Shown here one piece after another: positions 24,874-33,149 of a stretch of DNA of 54,578 bases (positions are counted from its first letter, which is position 1; every line of letters begins with the position of its first letter). Source of the stretch: Amycolatopsis thermalba (GTDB lineage: Bacteria > Actinomycetota > Actinomycetes > Mycobacteriales > Pseudonocardiaceae). The stretch spans positions 1-54,578 of the forward strand of contig NZ_PQHW01000041.1 in the NCBI RefSeq assembly GCF_003385215.1, in the 5' to 3' direction. A program made the translations under genes and the position numbers. The notes under the pieces were generated by a model. The model saw only the letters and a list, made by a program, of their open reading frames with translations. It ran no database searches and was not told where the DNA came from.

Positions 24874-25575
24874 ATGACGGAATCCGTCGAGGGGCCCGAC
24901 GACACCCTGCTGGTGCGGGTGTCGGCACACGGTCCCCGGCGTGCGCCGCGGGAGGGCCGGGCGCTGGACCCCCGTTCGGTGCGCACGCGCGCCGCGGTCG
25001 TCGAGGCCGCGACCGCGCTCTTCCTGGCCCAGGGGTACGTAGGCACGAGCGTCGACGACATCGCCGCGGCCGCGCACGTCTCGAAGCGCACCGTCTACAA
25101 CAACTTCGGGGACAAGGAGAACCTGTTCACCGAGATCGTGCTGGGCGTGACCGCGACCGCGGAGCAGTTCGCGGACAAGCTGGTGGGCGCGCTGCGGGAC
25201 GCCACCGACGTGGCGGCCGCGCTGCACACCCTGGCCCGCCAGCACGTCGGCGCGGTGTCGAACCCGCAGATCGTGCGGCTGCGGCGGCTGATCATCGCCG
25301 AGGCCGCGCGCTTCCCGGAGCTCGCCCGCGAGTACCACCGGCGCGCGCCGGGCCGGGTGATCACCGCGCTCGCGGAGGCCTTCGCCGCCCTGGGCGAGCG
25401 TGGCGCGCTGCGGGTGCCCGACCCGCGGCGGGCGGCGGAGCACTTCTCGTTCCTGGTGCTCGGCGCCGTCCTGGACGAGGCCATGTTCGCGCCGGACGCG
25501 GCGCCGCCGTCCGAGGCCGAGCGGGACCGGATCGCCGCGGACGCGGTCGAGGTGTTCCTCGCCGCCTACCGCTGA
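24874..25575 (+). CDS. TetR/AcrR family transcriptional regulator
   Basis: A 233-residue repressor. After a 30-residue basic extension the helix-turn-helix is TRAAVVEAATALFLAQGYVG, TSVDDIAAAAHVSKRTVYNNFGDKENLF (about residues 38-85). The C-terminal ligand domain is of the AefR-like type (LRRLIIAEAARFPELAREYHRR). The start follows GAAGGGAG. A palindromic operator in its promoter suggests autorepression and control of the divergent membrane protein. Confidence 0.88.
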   Translation: MTESVEGPDDTLLVRVSAHGPRRAPREGRALDPRSVRTRAAVVEAATALFLAQGYVGTSVDDIAAAAHVSKRTVYNNFGDKENLFTEIVLGVTATAEQFADKLVGALRDATDVAAALHTLARQHVGAVSNPQIVRLRRLIIAEAARFPELAREYHRRAPGRVITALAEAFAALGERGALRVPDPRRAAEHFSFLVLGAVLDEAMFAPDAAPPSEAERDRIAADAVEVFLAAYR

Positions 25576-25582
25576 GAAAACG

Positions 25583-25616
25583 CCTCCGGCCCTACCGCCG
25601 GGCCGGGGGCCGGAGG
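25583..25616. terminator. Hairpin terminator between convergent genes
   Basis: CCTCCGGCCC (25583-25592) pairs with GGGCCGGAGG (25607-25616) across a 14-base loop, just after the tetR stop and 60 bases before the stop of the opposing transporter gene. Confidence 0.7.
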
Positions 25617-25675
25617 ACAGTGGTGCCAGGTCTCGTCCCTGCCCGGGCAGCGACGCCGACCAGGTCCCCGGCGGT

Positions 25676-26995
25676 TCAGACCACGTGCCCCGGGGACCGC
25701 CTCTCCACGGCGTCCACCGCGGCGGCGGGCCGCCGCACCAGCGCCACCATCGCGGCGCTGAGCAGGCCCGCCACGGCGAACACCGCGAAGCCCAGCCCGG
25801 ACGACCGGCTCGCCACGAGGATGCCGCCCAGCCACGGCCCGAACACCGCCCCGAAGCGCCCGATCCCGGACACCCAGCCCAGCGCGGTGGCCCGCACGCC
25901 GGCCGGGTAGTACGCGCCGACGCTGGAATAGATCAGCGTCTGGGCGCTGAACAGCCACCCGCCGGTCAGGAACACCACGACGTAGGTCAGCGGCAGCGGC
26001 ATCCTGATCGCCAGCAGCCCGACCCCCACCGCGGTGAGCGCGAACCACAGGATCGCCACCGGGCGCGCCCCGAACCGGTCCGCCAGCCGCCCGGCGACGA
26101 GCATGCCGGCGATCCCGCCGACGTTGATCACCAGCAGGAAGCTGACCGCCGAGCCGAGGTGGTAGCCGTTGCCGCGCATCATCGTCGGCAGCCAGGTGTT
26201 GACGCCGTAGACCAGCAGGAGCCCGCCGAACGAGGCGATCCAGAACAGGATCGTGGTGAGCGCGGCCGACGAGGTGAACAGGGCACGCAGGCTGCCCGGC
26301 TTCTGCTCGGTCCGCTCCGGCTCGAACGGCGCGAGCGAGACGCCGTGGCGGCCGGCGATCGCCTGCGCCCGCGCCCGCTTCCCCCGGGCCAGCAGGTAGG
26401 TCACCGACTCCGGCAGCATCAGGTAGACCACCGGCAGCACCACGAGCAGCGGCACCGCGCCGAGCCAGTACACCGAGCGCCAGCCCAGCGACTCGACCAC
26501 CGACATCGCCAGCGCGCCGGCGATCGCGCCGCCGGCCTGGTGCGCGGTCATCACGATGGTCACGCTGAGGTTCTTGCGCCACGGCGGCGCGAACTCCATG
26601 ACCATCGCGATCGCCGACGGCAGCAGACCGCCGAGGCCGACGCCGGCCACGAACCGGGCGGCCCCGAACACCTCGGCCGACGGCGCCATCGCGCACGCCG
26701 CGGAGGCGAGCGAGAAGACGACCACGCCGGTCAGGATGATCTTGCGGCGGCCGATCCGGTCGGTGACGACACCGGATCCGAGCGCGCCGAGCAGCATGCC
26801 GAACGTGGTGAGGCTGCCGATCGTCCCGCCGGTGACGGCGGTCAGGCCGAAACCCTCGTCGGCGAGCACGCCGGGCAGGGTCGCGCCGTAGACGAACAGG
26901 TCCAGCCCGTCCAGCAGGACGAGCACCCAGCACAGCGCGGTGACCCGGATCGACAGCCTGCCGACCGCCGGATCCCGCTGCTCCCACACGGACAT
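25676..26995 (-). CDS. MFS transporter, aromatic acid:H+ symporter (AAHS) type
   Basis: A 439-residue, 12-helix inner-membrane symporter. The signature in TM1, LLDGLDLFVYGATLPGVL, with GSGVVTDRIGRRKIILTG, AARFVAGVGLGGLLPSAIAM and SSVGAYYPAGVRATALGWVSGIGRFGA, is typical of importers of benzoate-, protocatechuate- or gallate-type acids. The ATG at 26995 follows GAGGGA. It is divergent from galB-galC-galD and an extradiol dioxygenase, matching the arrangement of aromatic-acid uptake with ring cleavage. It is the likely gallate or related acid importer. Confidence 0.87.
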   Translation of the reverse strand: MSVWEQRDPAVGRLSIRVTALCWVLVLLDGLDLFVYGATLPGVLADEGFGLTAVTGGTIGSLTTFGMLLGALGSGVVTDRIGRRKIILTGVVVFSLASAACAMAPSAEVFGAARFVAGVGLGGLLPSAIAMVMEFAPPWRKNLSVTIVMTAHQAGGAIAGALAMSVVESLGWRSVYWLGAVPLLVVLPVVYLMLPESVTYLLARGKRARAQAIAGRHGVSLAPFEPERTEQKPGSLRALFTSSAALTTILFWIASFGGLLLVYGVNTWLPTMMRGNGYHLGSAVSFLLVINVGGIAGMLVAGRLADRFGARPVAILWFALTAVGVGLLAIRMPLPLTYVVVFLTGGWLFSAQTLIYSSVGAYYPAGVRATALGWVSGIGRFGAVFGPWLGGILVASRSSGLGFAVFAVAGLLSAAMVALVRRPAAAVDAVERRSPGHVV

Positions 26996-27068
26996 CGGCG
27001 TCCCTCTCGTCCTCGGTGCGGGTGAACGAACGACCGCGAAGGTACTGCGCGCCGATCGTGCACACAAG

Positions 27069-27080
27069 ATTGTTGACAAT
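27069..27080. promoter_or_regulatory. GntR-like operator ATTGT-TG-ACAAT overlapping a -35 (TTGACA)
   Basis: A perfect palindrome matching the TTGT-nn-ACAA form used by FadR-type GntR regulators. It includes a consensus TTGACA (27073-27078), with a weak -10 candidate CATCCT 18 bases on. It stands in the only promoter region between the AAHS transporter and galB. No GntR gene is in the window. Confidence 0.5.
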
Positions 27081-27138
27081 TTTGGCCGCAAATAGGCATC
27101 CTGGCTGGAGCACGAGCCGACCCGAGGAGAAGAAACCC

Positions 27139-27876
27139 ATGCCAAACCCGACGACAGGAAGCCTGCTGGTGGTCAGCGCGCACGCGGGCGACTTCGTGTG
27201 GCGGGCCGGCGGCGCGATCGCCCTGGCCGCCGAGCGCGGCGAGCGGGCGACGGTCGTCTGCCTGAGCTTCGGCGAGCGCGGCGAGTCCGCCCGCGCCTGG
27301 CGCGAGGGCAAGAACCTGGACGAGATCAAGGCCATTCGCCGCGCCGAGGCCGAGAACGCGGCCGCGGCGCTGGGCGCGGAGGTGCGCTTCTTCGACGCGG
27401 GCGACTACCCGTTGCGGGAGTCGCCCGAGCTGGTCGACCGGCTGGTGCACGTCTACCGCGAGCTGGCGCCGACCGTGGTCCTCACGCACACCCTGTCCGA
27501 CCCGTACAACGGCGACCACCCGGCGGCGGCGCGGATGGCGCTGCAGGCGCGGGTGCTGGCGCAGGCCATCGGCTACGACGCGCCCGGCGATCCGCTCGGC
27601 GCTCCCCCGGTGTTCTTCTTCGAGCCGCACCAGCCCGAGCAGTGCGACTTCAAGCCGGACGTCCTGCTCGACATCACCCCGGTGTTCGACCGCAAGCGCA
27701 AGGCCATGGAGTGCCTGCCCGCGCAGCAGCACATGTGGGACTACTACACGGATCTCGCCAAGCGCCGGGGCGTGCAGCTCAAGCGCAACGCCGGGCCGAA
27801 CCTGGGCCTGCCGCACCACACCCTGGGCGAGGCCTACGTCCGGGTGTACCCGCAGGTCACGGGGGCGCTGGCATGA
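27139..27876 (+). CDS. galB: 4-oxalomesaconate hydratase (GalB-like, PIG-L fold)
   Basis: A 245-residue cytoplasmic PIG-L-fold metalloenzyme. It replaces the deacetylase HPDDE motif with SAHAGDFVWRAGGAI (His15, Asp18), as in GalB-type 4-oxalomesaconate hydratases, and the third ligand is in NGDHPAAA. It hydrates 4-oxalomesaconate to 4-carboxy-4-hydroxy-2-oxoadipate in gallate or protocatechuate 4,5-cleavage. The ATG at 27139 follows GAGGAG. It overlaps galC by 4 bases (ATGA) and leads a four-gene unit. Confidence 0.82.
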   Translation: MPNPTTGSLLVVSAHAGDFVWRAGGAIALAAERGERATVVCLSFGERGESARAWREGKNLDEIKAIRRAEAENAAAALGAEVRFFDAGDYPLRESPELVDRLVHVYRELAPTVVLTHTLSDPYNGDHPAAARMALQARVLAQAIGYDAPGDPLGAPPVFFFEPHQPEQCDFKPDVLLDITPVFDRKRKAMECLPAQQHMWDYYTDLAKRRGVQLKRNAGPNLGLPHHTLGEAYVRVYPQVTGALA

Positions 27877-28580
27877 CCGGGGTGATCGTCACCGACCCGC
27901 CGCGCGCCGACGCCGGGGAGGTCGACGCGCTCGCGGAGTTCGGCGTCGCGACCGTGCACGAGGCGCTGGGCCGCACCGGCCTGCTCGGCCCGGACCTGCG
28001 GCCGATCCAGGACGGCGCGCGGATCGGCGGCACCGCCGTGACGGCGTTGTGCTGGCCGGGCGACAACCTGATGATCCACGCCGCCGTCGAGCAGTGCCGC
28101 CCCGGCGACGTCCTGGTCGTCACCACCACCTCACCGTCGCGGGACGGCCTGTTCGGCGAGCTGTTCGCCACGGCGCTGCAGCACCGCGGGGTCCGCGGCC
28201 TGGTCATCAACACCGGGGTGCGGGACGTGGCGGACCTGCGCGCGATGGGGTTCCCGGTGTGGTCGGCCGCGGTGAGCGCGCAGGGCACCGTCAAGGCGAC
28301 CGCGGGCTCGGTCAACGTGCCGATCGTGATCGGCGGGCAGGCCATCCGCCCCGGCGACGCGATCCTGGCCGACGACGACGGCGTGCTGTGCGTGCCGCGC
28401 GAGCTGGTGGGCGACGGCCTGCGCGCGTCGCGGGCCCGCGCGGACAAGGAAGAGGCCACGCGGCAGGCGTTCCGTCGTGGTGAGCTGGGCCTGGACCGCT
28501 ACGGGTTGCGGGACAAGCTCGCCGAGCTGGGCGTCCGGTACGTGACGGCGGAGGAGTACGCGAAGCTGGAGCGCGGATGA
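27873..28580 (+). CDS. galC: 4-carboxy-4-hydroxy-2-oxoadipate aldolase (GalC/LigK-like)
   Basis: A 235-residue class II pyruvate aldolase of the HMG/CHA aldolase-RraA family. Visible motifs are FGVATVHEALGRTG, DNLMIHAAVEQCRPGDVLVV, GELFATALQHRGVRGLVIN with GVRD (metal and pyruvate site), and DGVLCVPREL. It cleaves 4-carboxy-4-hydroxy-2-oxoadipate to pyruvate and oxaloacetate, the last step of the pathway. Four-base overlaps with galB and galD indicate coupled translation. Confidence 0.85.
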   Translation: MTGVIVTDPPRADAGEVDALAEFGVATVHEALGRTGLLGPDLRPIQDGARIGGTAVTALCWPGDNLMIHAAVEQCRPGDVLVVTTTSPSRDGLFGELFATALQHRGVRGLVINTGVRDVADLRAMGFPVWSAAVSAQGTVKATAGSVNVPIVIGGQAIRPGDAILADDDGVLCVPRELVGDGLRASRARADKEEATRQAFRRGELGLDRYGLRDKLAELGVRYVTAEEYAKLERG

Positions 28581-29617
28581 GCGTGCGCTGCATGCTGATG
28601 CGCGGCGGCACGTCGAAGGGCGCCTACTTCCTCGCCTCGGACCTGCCCGCCGATCCCGCCGAGCGCGACGACCTGCTGCTGCGGATCATGGGCACGCCCG
28701 ACCCGCGGCAGATCGACGGGCTCGGCGGCGCGCAGCCGGTCACCAGCAAGGTCGCGATCGTCTCCCCCGCCGCGGGCGACCGGGACGTCGACTACCTGTT
28801 CCTGCAGATCGGGATCGGGGAGGCGACCGTGTCCGGCCGGCAGACGTGCGGCAACCTGCTCGCCGCGGTCGGCCAGTTCGCGGTCGAGCGCGGCCTGGTG
28901 CCGGCCGGTGGTGACCGCACCAGCGTGCGCGTGCGGATGACCAACACCGACGCGATCGCGGTGTCCACATTCGACACTCCCGGCGGGACGGTCGACTACC
29001 GCGGCACGACGGCGATCTCCGGCGTGCCCGGCACCGCCGCCCCGGTCGAACTGGAGTTCACCGGGACCGAAGGATCGGTGTGCGGCACCCTGCTGCCCAC
29101 CGGCAACGTCGTCGACCACATCGGCGGCATCCCGGTGACCTGTGTGGACAACGGGATGCCCGTGGTCGTGGCGCGCGCGGCCGACTTCGGCCTCACCGGC
29201 TACGAACCGGTGGACGAGCTGACCGGGCTGGCCGGGGAGATCCAGGCGCTGCGCCTGGAGGCCGGGACGCTGATGGGCCTCGGCGACGTCCGCGACGCGT
29301 CGGTGCCGAAGACGACGCTGGTCGCCGCACCGCGCGACGGCGGCGCCATCTGCACCCGGACGTTCATCCCGCTGCGCCCGCACCCGTCGATCGGCGTGCT
29401 GGGCGCGGTGAGCGTGGTGACCGCGCTGATGCTGGACGGCGCGGCCGGGCACGAACTGTTCGCCGCGCCGCCGCCCGGCTCGCCGGTCGGTGTCGAGCAC
29501 CCGAGCGGCACGCTGGAGGTCGGCGTCGAACTGGCGCCCGGGCCTCGCGTGCGGCGCTCCACCGTCATCCGCACCGCGCGGAAGTTGTTCGACGGCACCG
29601 TTTTTCCCCGTCCCTGA
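28577..29617 (+). CDS. galD: 4-oxalomesaconate tautomerase (GalD-like, PrpF family)
   Basis: A 346-residue PrpF/DapF-fold isomerase with MLMRGGTSKGAYFLASDLP at the N-terminus, IDGLGGAQPVTSKVAIV, the catalytic-cysteine region SGRQTCGNLLAAVG, and CVDNGMPVVV. GalD interconverts keto and enol forms of 4-oxalomesaconate ahead of hydration by GalB. The ATG at 28577 overlaps the galC stop. The presence of a dedicated tautomerase favours gallate over protocatechuate as the pathway substrate. Confidence 0.85.
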   Translation: MSVRCMLMRGGTSKGAYFLASDLPADPAERDDLLLRIMGTPDPRQIDGLGGAQPVTSKVAIVSPAAGDRDVDYLFLQIGIGEATVSGRQTCGNLLAAVGQFAVERGLVPAGGDRTSVRVRMTNTDAIAVSTFDTPGGTVDYRGTTAISGVPGTAAPVELEFTGTEGSVCGTLLPTGNVVDHIGGIPVTCVDNGMPVVVARAADFGLTGYEPVDELTGLAGEIQALRLEAGTLMGLGDVRDASVPKTTLVAAPRDGGAICTRTFIPLRPHPSIGVLGAVSVVTALMLDGAAGHELFAAPPPGSPVGVEHPSGTLEVGVELAPGPRVRRSTVIRTARKLFDGTVFPRP

Positions 29618-29636
29618 GAAAACCCGGAAGGCACCG

Positions 29637-30596
29637 ATGCCCCACCTCGCACCCTCGCCCCGTCACGAGATCGCTCACCTCGGTCACGTCGAGCTGCTCA
29701 CGCCGGAACCGGAGAAGAGCCTGGACTTCTTCGTGAACGTGCTGGGCCTGACCGGGAACGGCGCGCAGGGCGACTCGGTCTACCTGCGCACGTGGGACGA
29801 CTACGAGCACCACAGCGTCAAACTCACCGCCGCCAAGACCTCCGGGGTGGGGCGGACCGCGATGCGCGCCTCCAGCGAGGCGGCCCTGAAGCGGCGGGTC
29901 GCCGCGATCGAGGAGCGCGGCCTGGGCATCGGCTGGGTGGACGGTGATCCGGGGATCGGGCCCACGTACGCGTTCCGGGACCCGGACGGGCACGAGATGG
30001 AGATCTACTGGGAGACCGAGAAGTACGACCCGCCCGGGCACCTGCGGCCGTCGCTGAAGAACCAGGCGCAGGCGTACCCGGCGCGCGGGGTGTGCGTGCG
30101 GCGGCTGGACCACGTCAACTACCTGGCCCAGGACGCCGCGGCGAACGGCGGTTTCGTGTGCGACGCACTGGGCGGGCGGGTGACCGAGCAGATCCGGCTC
30201 GACAGCGGGGTGATTTCCGGGCAGTGGACGCACTTCGCGCAGAAGTCCTACGATCTGGTCTACACCAATGACTGGACCCGCTCGTCGGGGCGGCTGCACC
30301 ACATCGCCTTCGCGACGGACACGCGGGAGGACATCCTGCGGGCGGCGGACATCGCGCTGGACAAGGGCGTGTTCATCGAGACGGGGCCGCACAAGCACGC
30401 GATCCAGCAGACGTTCTTCCTGTACGTCTACGAGCCCGGCGGCAACCGGATCGAGCTGTGCAACCCGGCCGCGCGGCTGATCTTCGCGCCCGACTGGGAA
30501 CCGATCACCTGGACCGAGGCCGAGCGGGCGAAGGGCCAGGCGTGGGGCCTGAAGACGATCGAGTCGTTCCACACGCACGGCACGCCGCCCGTGTAG
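29637..30596 (+). CDS. Type I (VOC) extradiol ring-cleavage dioxygenase
   Basis: A 319-residue two-domain vicinal-oxygen-chelate protein. The N-terminal domain begins IAHLGHVELLTPEPEKSL. The catalytic C-terminal domain supplies the iron ligands His159 (RLDHVNY), His221/222 (GRLHHIAFATD) and Glu273 (GNRIELC), all present. It opens catechol-type rings next to the diol. It lies 19 bases after galD with a GGAAGG ribosome binding site and is the only ring-cleavage enzyme in the cluster. Known gallate and protocatechuate 4,5-dioxygenases belong to the unrelated LigB fold, so this enzyme would be a non-homologous replacement. The substrate is inference. Confidence 0.85.
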   Translation: MPHLAPSPRHEIAHLGHVELLTPEPEKSLDFFVNVLGLTGNGAQGDSVYLRTWDDYEHHSVKLTAAKTSGVGRTAMRASSEAALKRRVAAIEERGLGIGWVDGDPGIGPTYAFRDPDGHEMEIYWETEKYDPPGHLRPSLKNQAQAYPARGVCVRRLDHVNYLAQDAAANGGFVCDALGGRVTEQIRLDSGVISGQWTHFAQKSYDLVYTNDWTRSSGRLHHIAFATDTREDILRAADIALDKGVFIETGPHKHAIQQTFFLYVYEPGGNRIELCNPAARLIFAPDWEPITWTEAERAKGQAWGLKTIESFHTHGTPPV

Positions 30597-30621
30597 GCCC
30601 GGTCGGACAGCCGCCCAGGGA

Positions 30622-30681
30622 GGCCACGCCCACGGCGCCCCCGCGGCTGCGGCTGCCGATCCCGCCGTGCAGCGCGTGGCC
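30622..30681. terminator. Bulged hairpin between convergent genes
   Basis: GGCCACGC and CACGGCG (30622-30629, 30631-30637) pair with CGCCGTG and GCGTGGCC (30663-30669, 30674-30681), separated by a short bulge. It lies between the dioxygenase stop and the stop of the opposing tetR gene. Confidence 0.6.
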
Positions 30682-30721
30682 GGCCGCGCGGCGGGTCGGG
30701 GCGGGGCGGGGCACCTGACGG

Positions 30722-31372
30722 TCAGCGCGCCGTCGTCACCGGGGCCATCCACAGCCCCAGCACGGCGTCGATCAGGCCGGTCGCCGCGTCGTGCCAGTTC
30801 TTTCGTGGTGTCGGGGTGCCGTCGGCCAGGGCGCGTTCCCGCTCGGCGTTCATGTGCACCATCAGCTGCCGCATCATGGCGCTCCGCTCGGCGCGCACCT
30901 CGGCCGGCAGCTTCGGCAGGCAGCGCTTCAGCCCGTCGAGCGTCCGCACCATCGACGGCGACGACAACGCGTCGTCGGCGATGATGTCCCGTAGCGCCGG
31001 GTCCGTGGTGACCTGCGCGCTGAACCGCGCGAACCACGTCGGGTTCCCCAGCGCCGCCAGGTGTTCCGTGGCCGGCCGCACGATGCACGCGATCCAGTCG
31101 CGCGGGTCGTCCGAATCGCCGGTCTCGGCCACCATCCGGTCGCGGATCCGCTCCATCTCGGCCGTGTGCTTGCGCACGATCGCCCGCACCAGATCGGCCT
31201 TCGTGCCGAAGTGGTAGCCCACGGCGGCCGTGTTGCCCTGCCCCGCCGCCTCGCTGATCTGCCGGTTGGACACCGCGTACACGCCGTGCTCGGCGAAGAG
31301 CCGTTCGGCCGTCGTGAGGATCGCCTCGCGCGTGGCGGTGACGCGATCGGCTCGTGCCGTCTTCGTCGCCAT
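30722..31372 (-). CDS. TetR/AcrR family transcriptional regulator
   Basis: A 216-residue repressor with the helix-turn-helix REAILTTAERLFAEHGVYAV and SNRQISEAAGQGNTAAVGYHFGTKADL (about residues 14-62) and a C-terminal ligand domain. It is divergent from a DHA2-type efflux pump. The AATCGATT-centred palindrome at 31469-31480, placed just downstream of the pump's -10, is its likely operator. The ATG at 31372 is chosen over an in-frame GTG 14 codons upstream because family members begin near ATKTARADRVTATREAIL. Confidence 0.88.
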   Translation of the reverse strand: MATKTARADRVTATREAILTTAERLFAEHGVYAVSNRQISEAAGQGNTAAVGYHFGTKADLVRAIVRKHTAEMERIRDRMVAETGDSDDPRDWIACIVRPATEHLAALGNPTWFARFSAQVTTDPALRDIIADDALSSPSMVRTLDGLKRCLPKLPAEVRAERSAMMRQLMVHMNAERERALADGTPTPRKNWHDAATGLIDAVLGLWMAPVTTAR

Positions 31373-31436
31373 CGTCACCACCGCGGGAATCAGGGCAGGC
31401 CACGCGGCCCGCACCGGGGCATTTTACCGATCACCC

Positions 31437-31480
31437 GGACATACCCTAACCCGGTCTGCTACGGTAAGTCAATCGATTGA
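31437..31480 (+). promoter_or_regulatory. Pump promoter with downstream TetR operator
   Basis: GGACAT (31437-31442), a 17-base spacer and an extended -10 TGC-TACGGT (hexamer 31460-31465) precede the perfect palindrome TCAATCGATTGA (31469-31480, flanked by AA and TT). A repressor bound there would cover the transcription start. The pump start codon lies 26 bases further on. Confidence 0.6.
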
Positions 31481-31505
31481 TTTAAACTCTCCGGAGGCTT
31501 CCGCA

Positions 31506-33149
31506 ATGTCCTCTGCCCGCACCGGCCGCGTGGTGCCGGTCCTGGCGTTCACCGGCATCGTGGTCTCGCTGATGCAGACCCTGATCATCCCGCTGGTCCC
31601 CGAACTGCCCGGCCTGCTCGGCGCCTCCTCGGCGGACACCGCGTGGGCCATCACCGCCACGCTGCTGGCCGCCGCGGTCGCGACGCCGACCGTCGGCCGC
31701 CTCGGCGACATGTACGGCAAGCGGCGGATGCTGCTGGTCAGCGTCGTCCTGCTGGTGGCGGGGTCGGTGACCTGCGGCCTGTCCAGCAGCCTGGTGCCGA
31801 TGATCGCCGGCCGCGCGCTGCAGGGCCTGGCCTCGGGCGTGATCCCGCTGGGCATCAGCATCATGCGCGACGAGCTGCCGGCCGAACGGCTCGGCTCGGC
31901 GACCGCGATGATGAGCGCCTCCCTCGGCGTCGGCGGCGCGCTTGGCCTGCCCGCCGCGGCGCTGATCGCCGAGAACGCCGACTGGCACGTCCTGTTCTGG
32001 ACGGCCGCCGGCCTTGGCGTGGTCGCGTTCCTGCTGGTCGTGTCGTTCGTGCCGGAGTCCGCGGTGCGCACCGGCGGGCGGTTCGACCTGCCCGGCGCGC
32101 TCGGCCTGTCGGTCGCGCTGCTGTGCCTGCTGCTGGCGATCTCCAAGGGCGCCGACTGGGGCTGGGGCGACGGGCTGACCATCGGGCTGTTCGTCGCCGC
32201 CGTCGTGGTGCTGCTGGTGTGGGGCTGGTGGGAGCTGCGTGCGAAGGAACCGCTGGTGGACCTGCGCACCACCGCGCGGCGGCAGGTGCTGCTGACCAAC
32301 ATGGCGTCCGTCGTGTTCGGATTCGCGATGTTCGCGATGTCGCTGGTGCTGCCGCAGCTGCTGCAGCTGCCCACCGCGACCGGGTTCGGGCTGGGCCAGA
32401 CGATGCTGGTGGCCGGCCTGGTGATGGCGCCGTCCGGCCTGGTCATGATGGCCACCGCCCCGGTGTCGGCGAAGATCTCCCGCACCAGCGGCCCGAAGGT
32501 GACGCTGATGCTCGGCGCGCTCGTGGTCGCCGCCGGGTACGGGCTCAACATCGTGCTGATGGGCGAGGTGTGGCAGCTGCTGGTCGCCTCGTGCGTCATC
32601 GGCGCCGGGATCGGCCTGTCCTACGGCGCGATGCCCGCGCTGATCATGTCCGCGGTGCCGGTGTCGGAGACCGCGTCCGCCAACAGCCTGAACACGCTGA
32701 TGCGCTCGATCGGCACCTCGACCTCCAGCGCGGTCGCGGGCGTGGTGCTGGCGCAGATGACCGTCTCGTTCGGACCGGTGACCGTGCCGTCGCAGAACGG
32801 GTTCCGGGTGGTGCTGGCGATCGGCGCGGGCGCGGCGCTGGTGGCGCTGTTCGTCGCGGCCTTCCTGCCCGCGCGGCAGCAGGCGCGTGCGGCCGGGCGC
32901 TGGGTGTCGGGCACGGTCCGCGGCACGAGCGGCGCGGGCCTGGTCACGGTCACCGCCCACCGGGCCGACGGGAGCGTCGCGGCGAGCATCACGGCCGGCC
33001 CGGACGGCGGCTACGCGCTGGCGGCGCTGCCGGAGGAGCCGCTGACCCTGGTGGCGGTCGAGCACCCGGCGGTGCACGAGACGGTTTCGGTCGGCGCCGG
33101 GCTCACCTGGCGGCACGACATCGACCTGGTTCGGAAGGAGCGGTCATGA
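31506..33149 (+). CDS. DHA2-type MFS efflux pump with C-terminal carboxypeptidase-regulatory-like domain
   Basis: A 547-residue membrane protein. Residues 1-460 are a 14-helix DHA2 drug:H+ antiporter (LGDMYGKRRMLLVSV, GRALQGLASGVIPLGISIMR, APSGLVMMATAPVSAKI). Residues about 463-547 form an added beta-sandwich module of the carboxypeptidase-regulatory type (VSGTVRGTSGAGLVTVTAHRA, DGGYALAALPEEPLTLVAVE), not usual in this transporter class. A GGAGG motif lies 7 bases before the ATG. It overlaps by 4 bases a gene made of the same modules. It is under a divergent TetR regulator, so a drug or metabolite exporter is likely. Confidence 0.87.
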   Translation: MSSARTGRVVPVLAFTGIVVSLMQTLIIPLVPELPGLLGASSADTAWAITATLLAAAVATPTVGRLGDMYGKRRMLLVSVVLLVAGSVTCGLSSSLVPMIAGRALQGLASGVIPLGISIMRDELPAERLGSATAMMSASLGVGGALGLPAAALIAENADWHVLFWTAAGLGVVAFLLVVSFVPESAVRTGGRFDLPGALGLSVALLCLLLAISKGADWGWGDGLTIGLFVAAVVVLLVWGWWELRAKEPLVDLRTTARRQVLLTNMASVVFGFAMFAMSLVLPQLLQLPTATGFGLGQTMLVAGLVMAPSGLVMMATAPVSAKISRTSGPKVTLMLGALVVAAGYGLNIVLMGEVWQLLVASCVIGAGIGLSYGAMPALIMSAVPVSETASANSLNTLMRSIGTSTSSAVAGVVLAQMTVSFGPVTVPSQNGFRVVLAIGAGAALVALFVAAFLPARQQARAAGRWVSGTVRGTSGAGLVTVTAHRADGSVAASITAGPDGGYALAALPEEPLTLVAVEHPAVHETVSVGAGLTWRHDIDLVRKERS

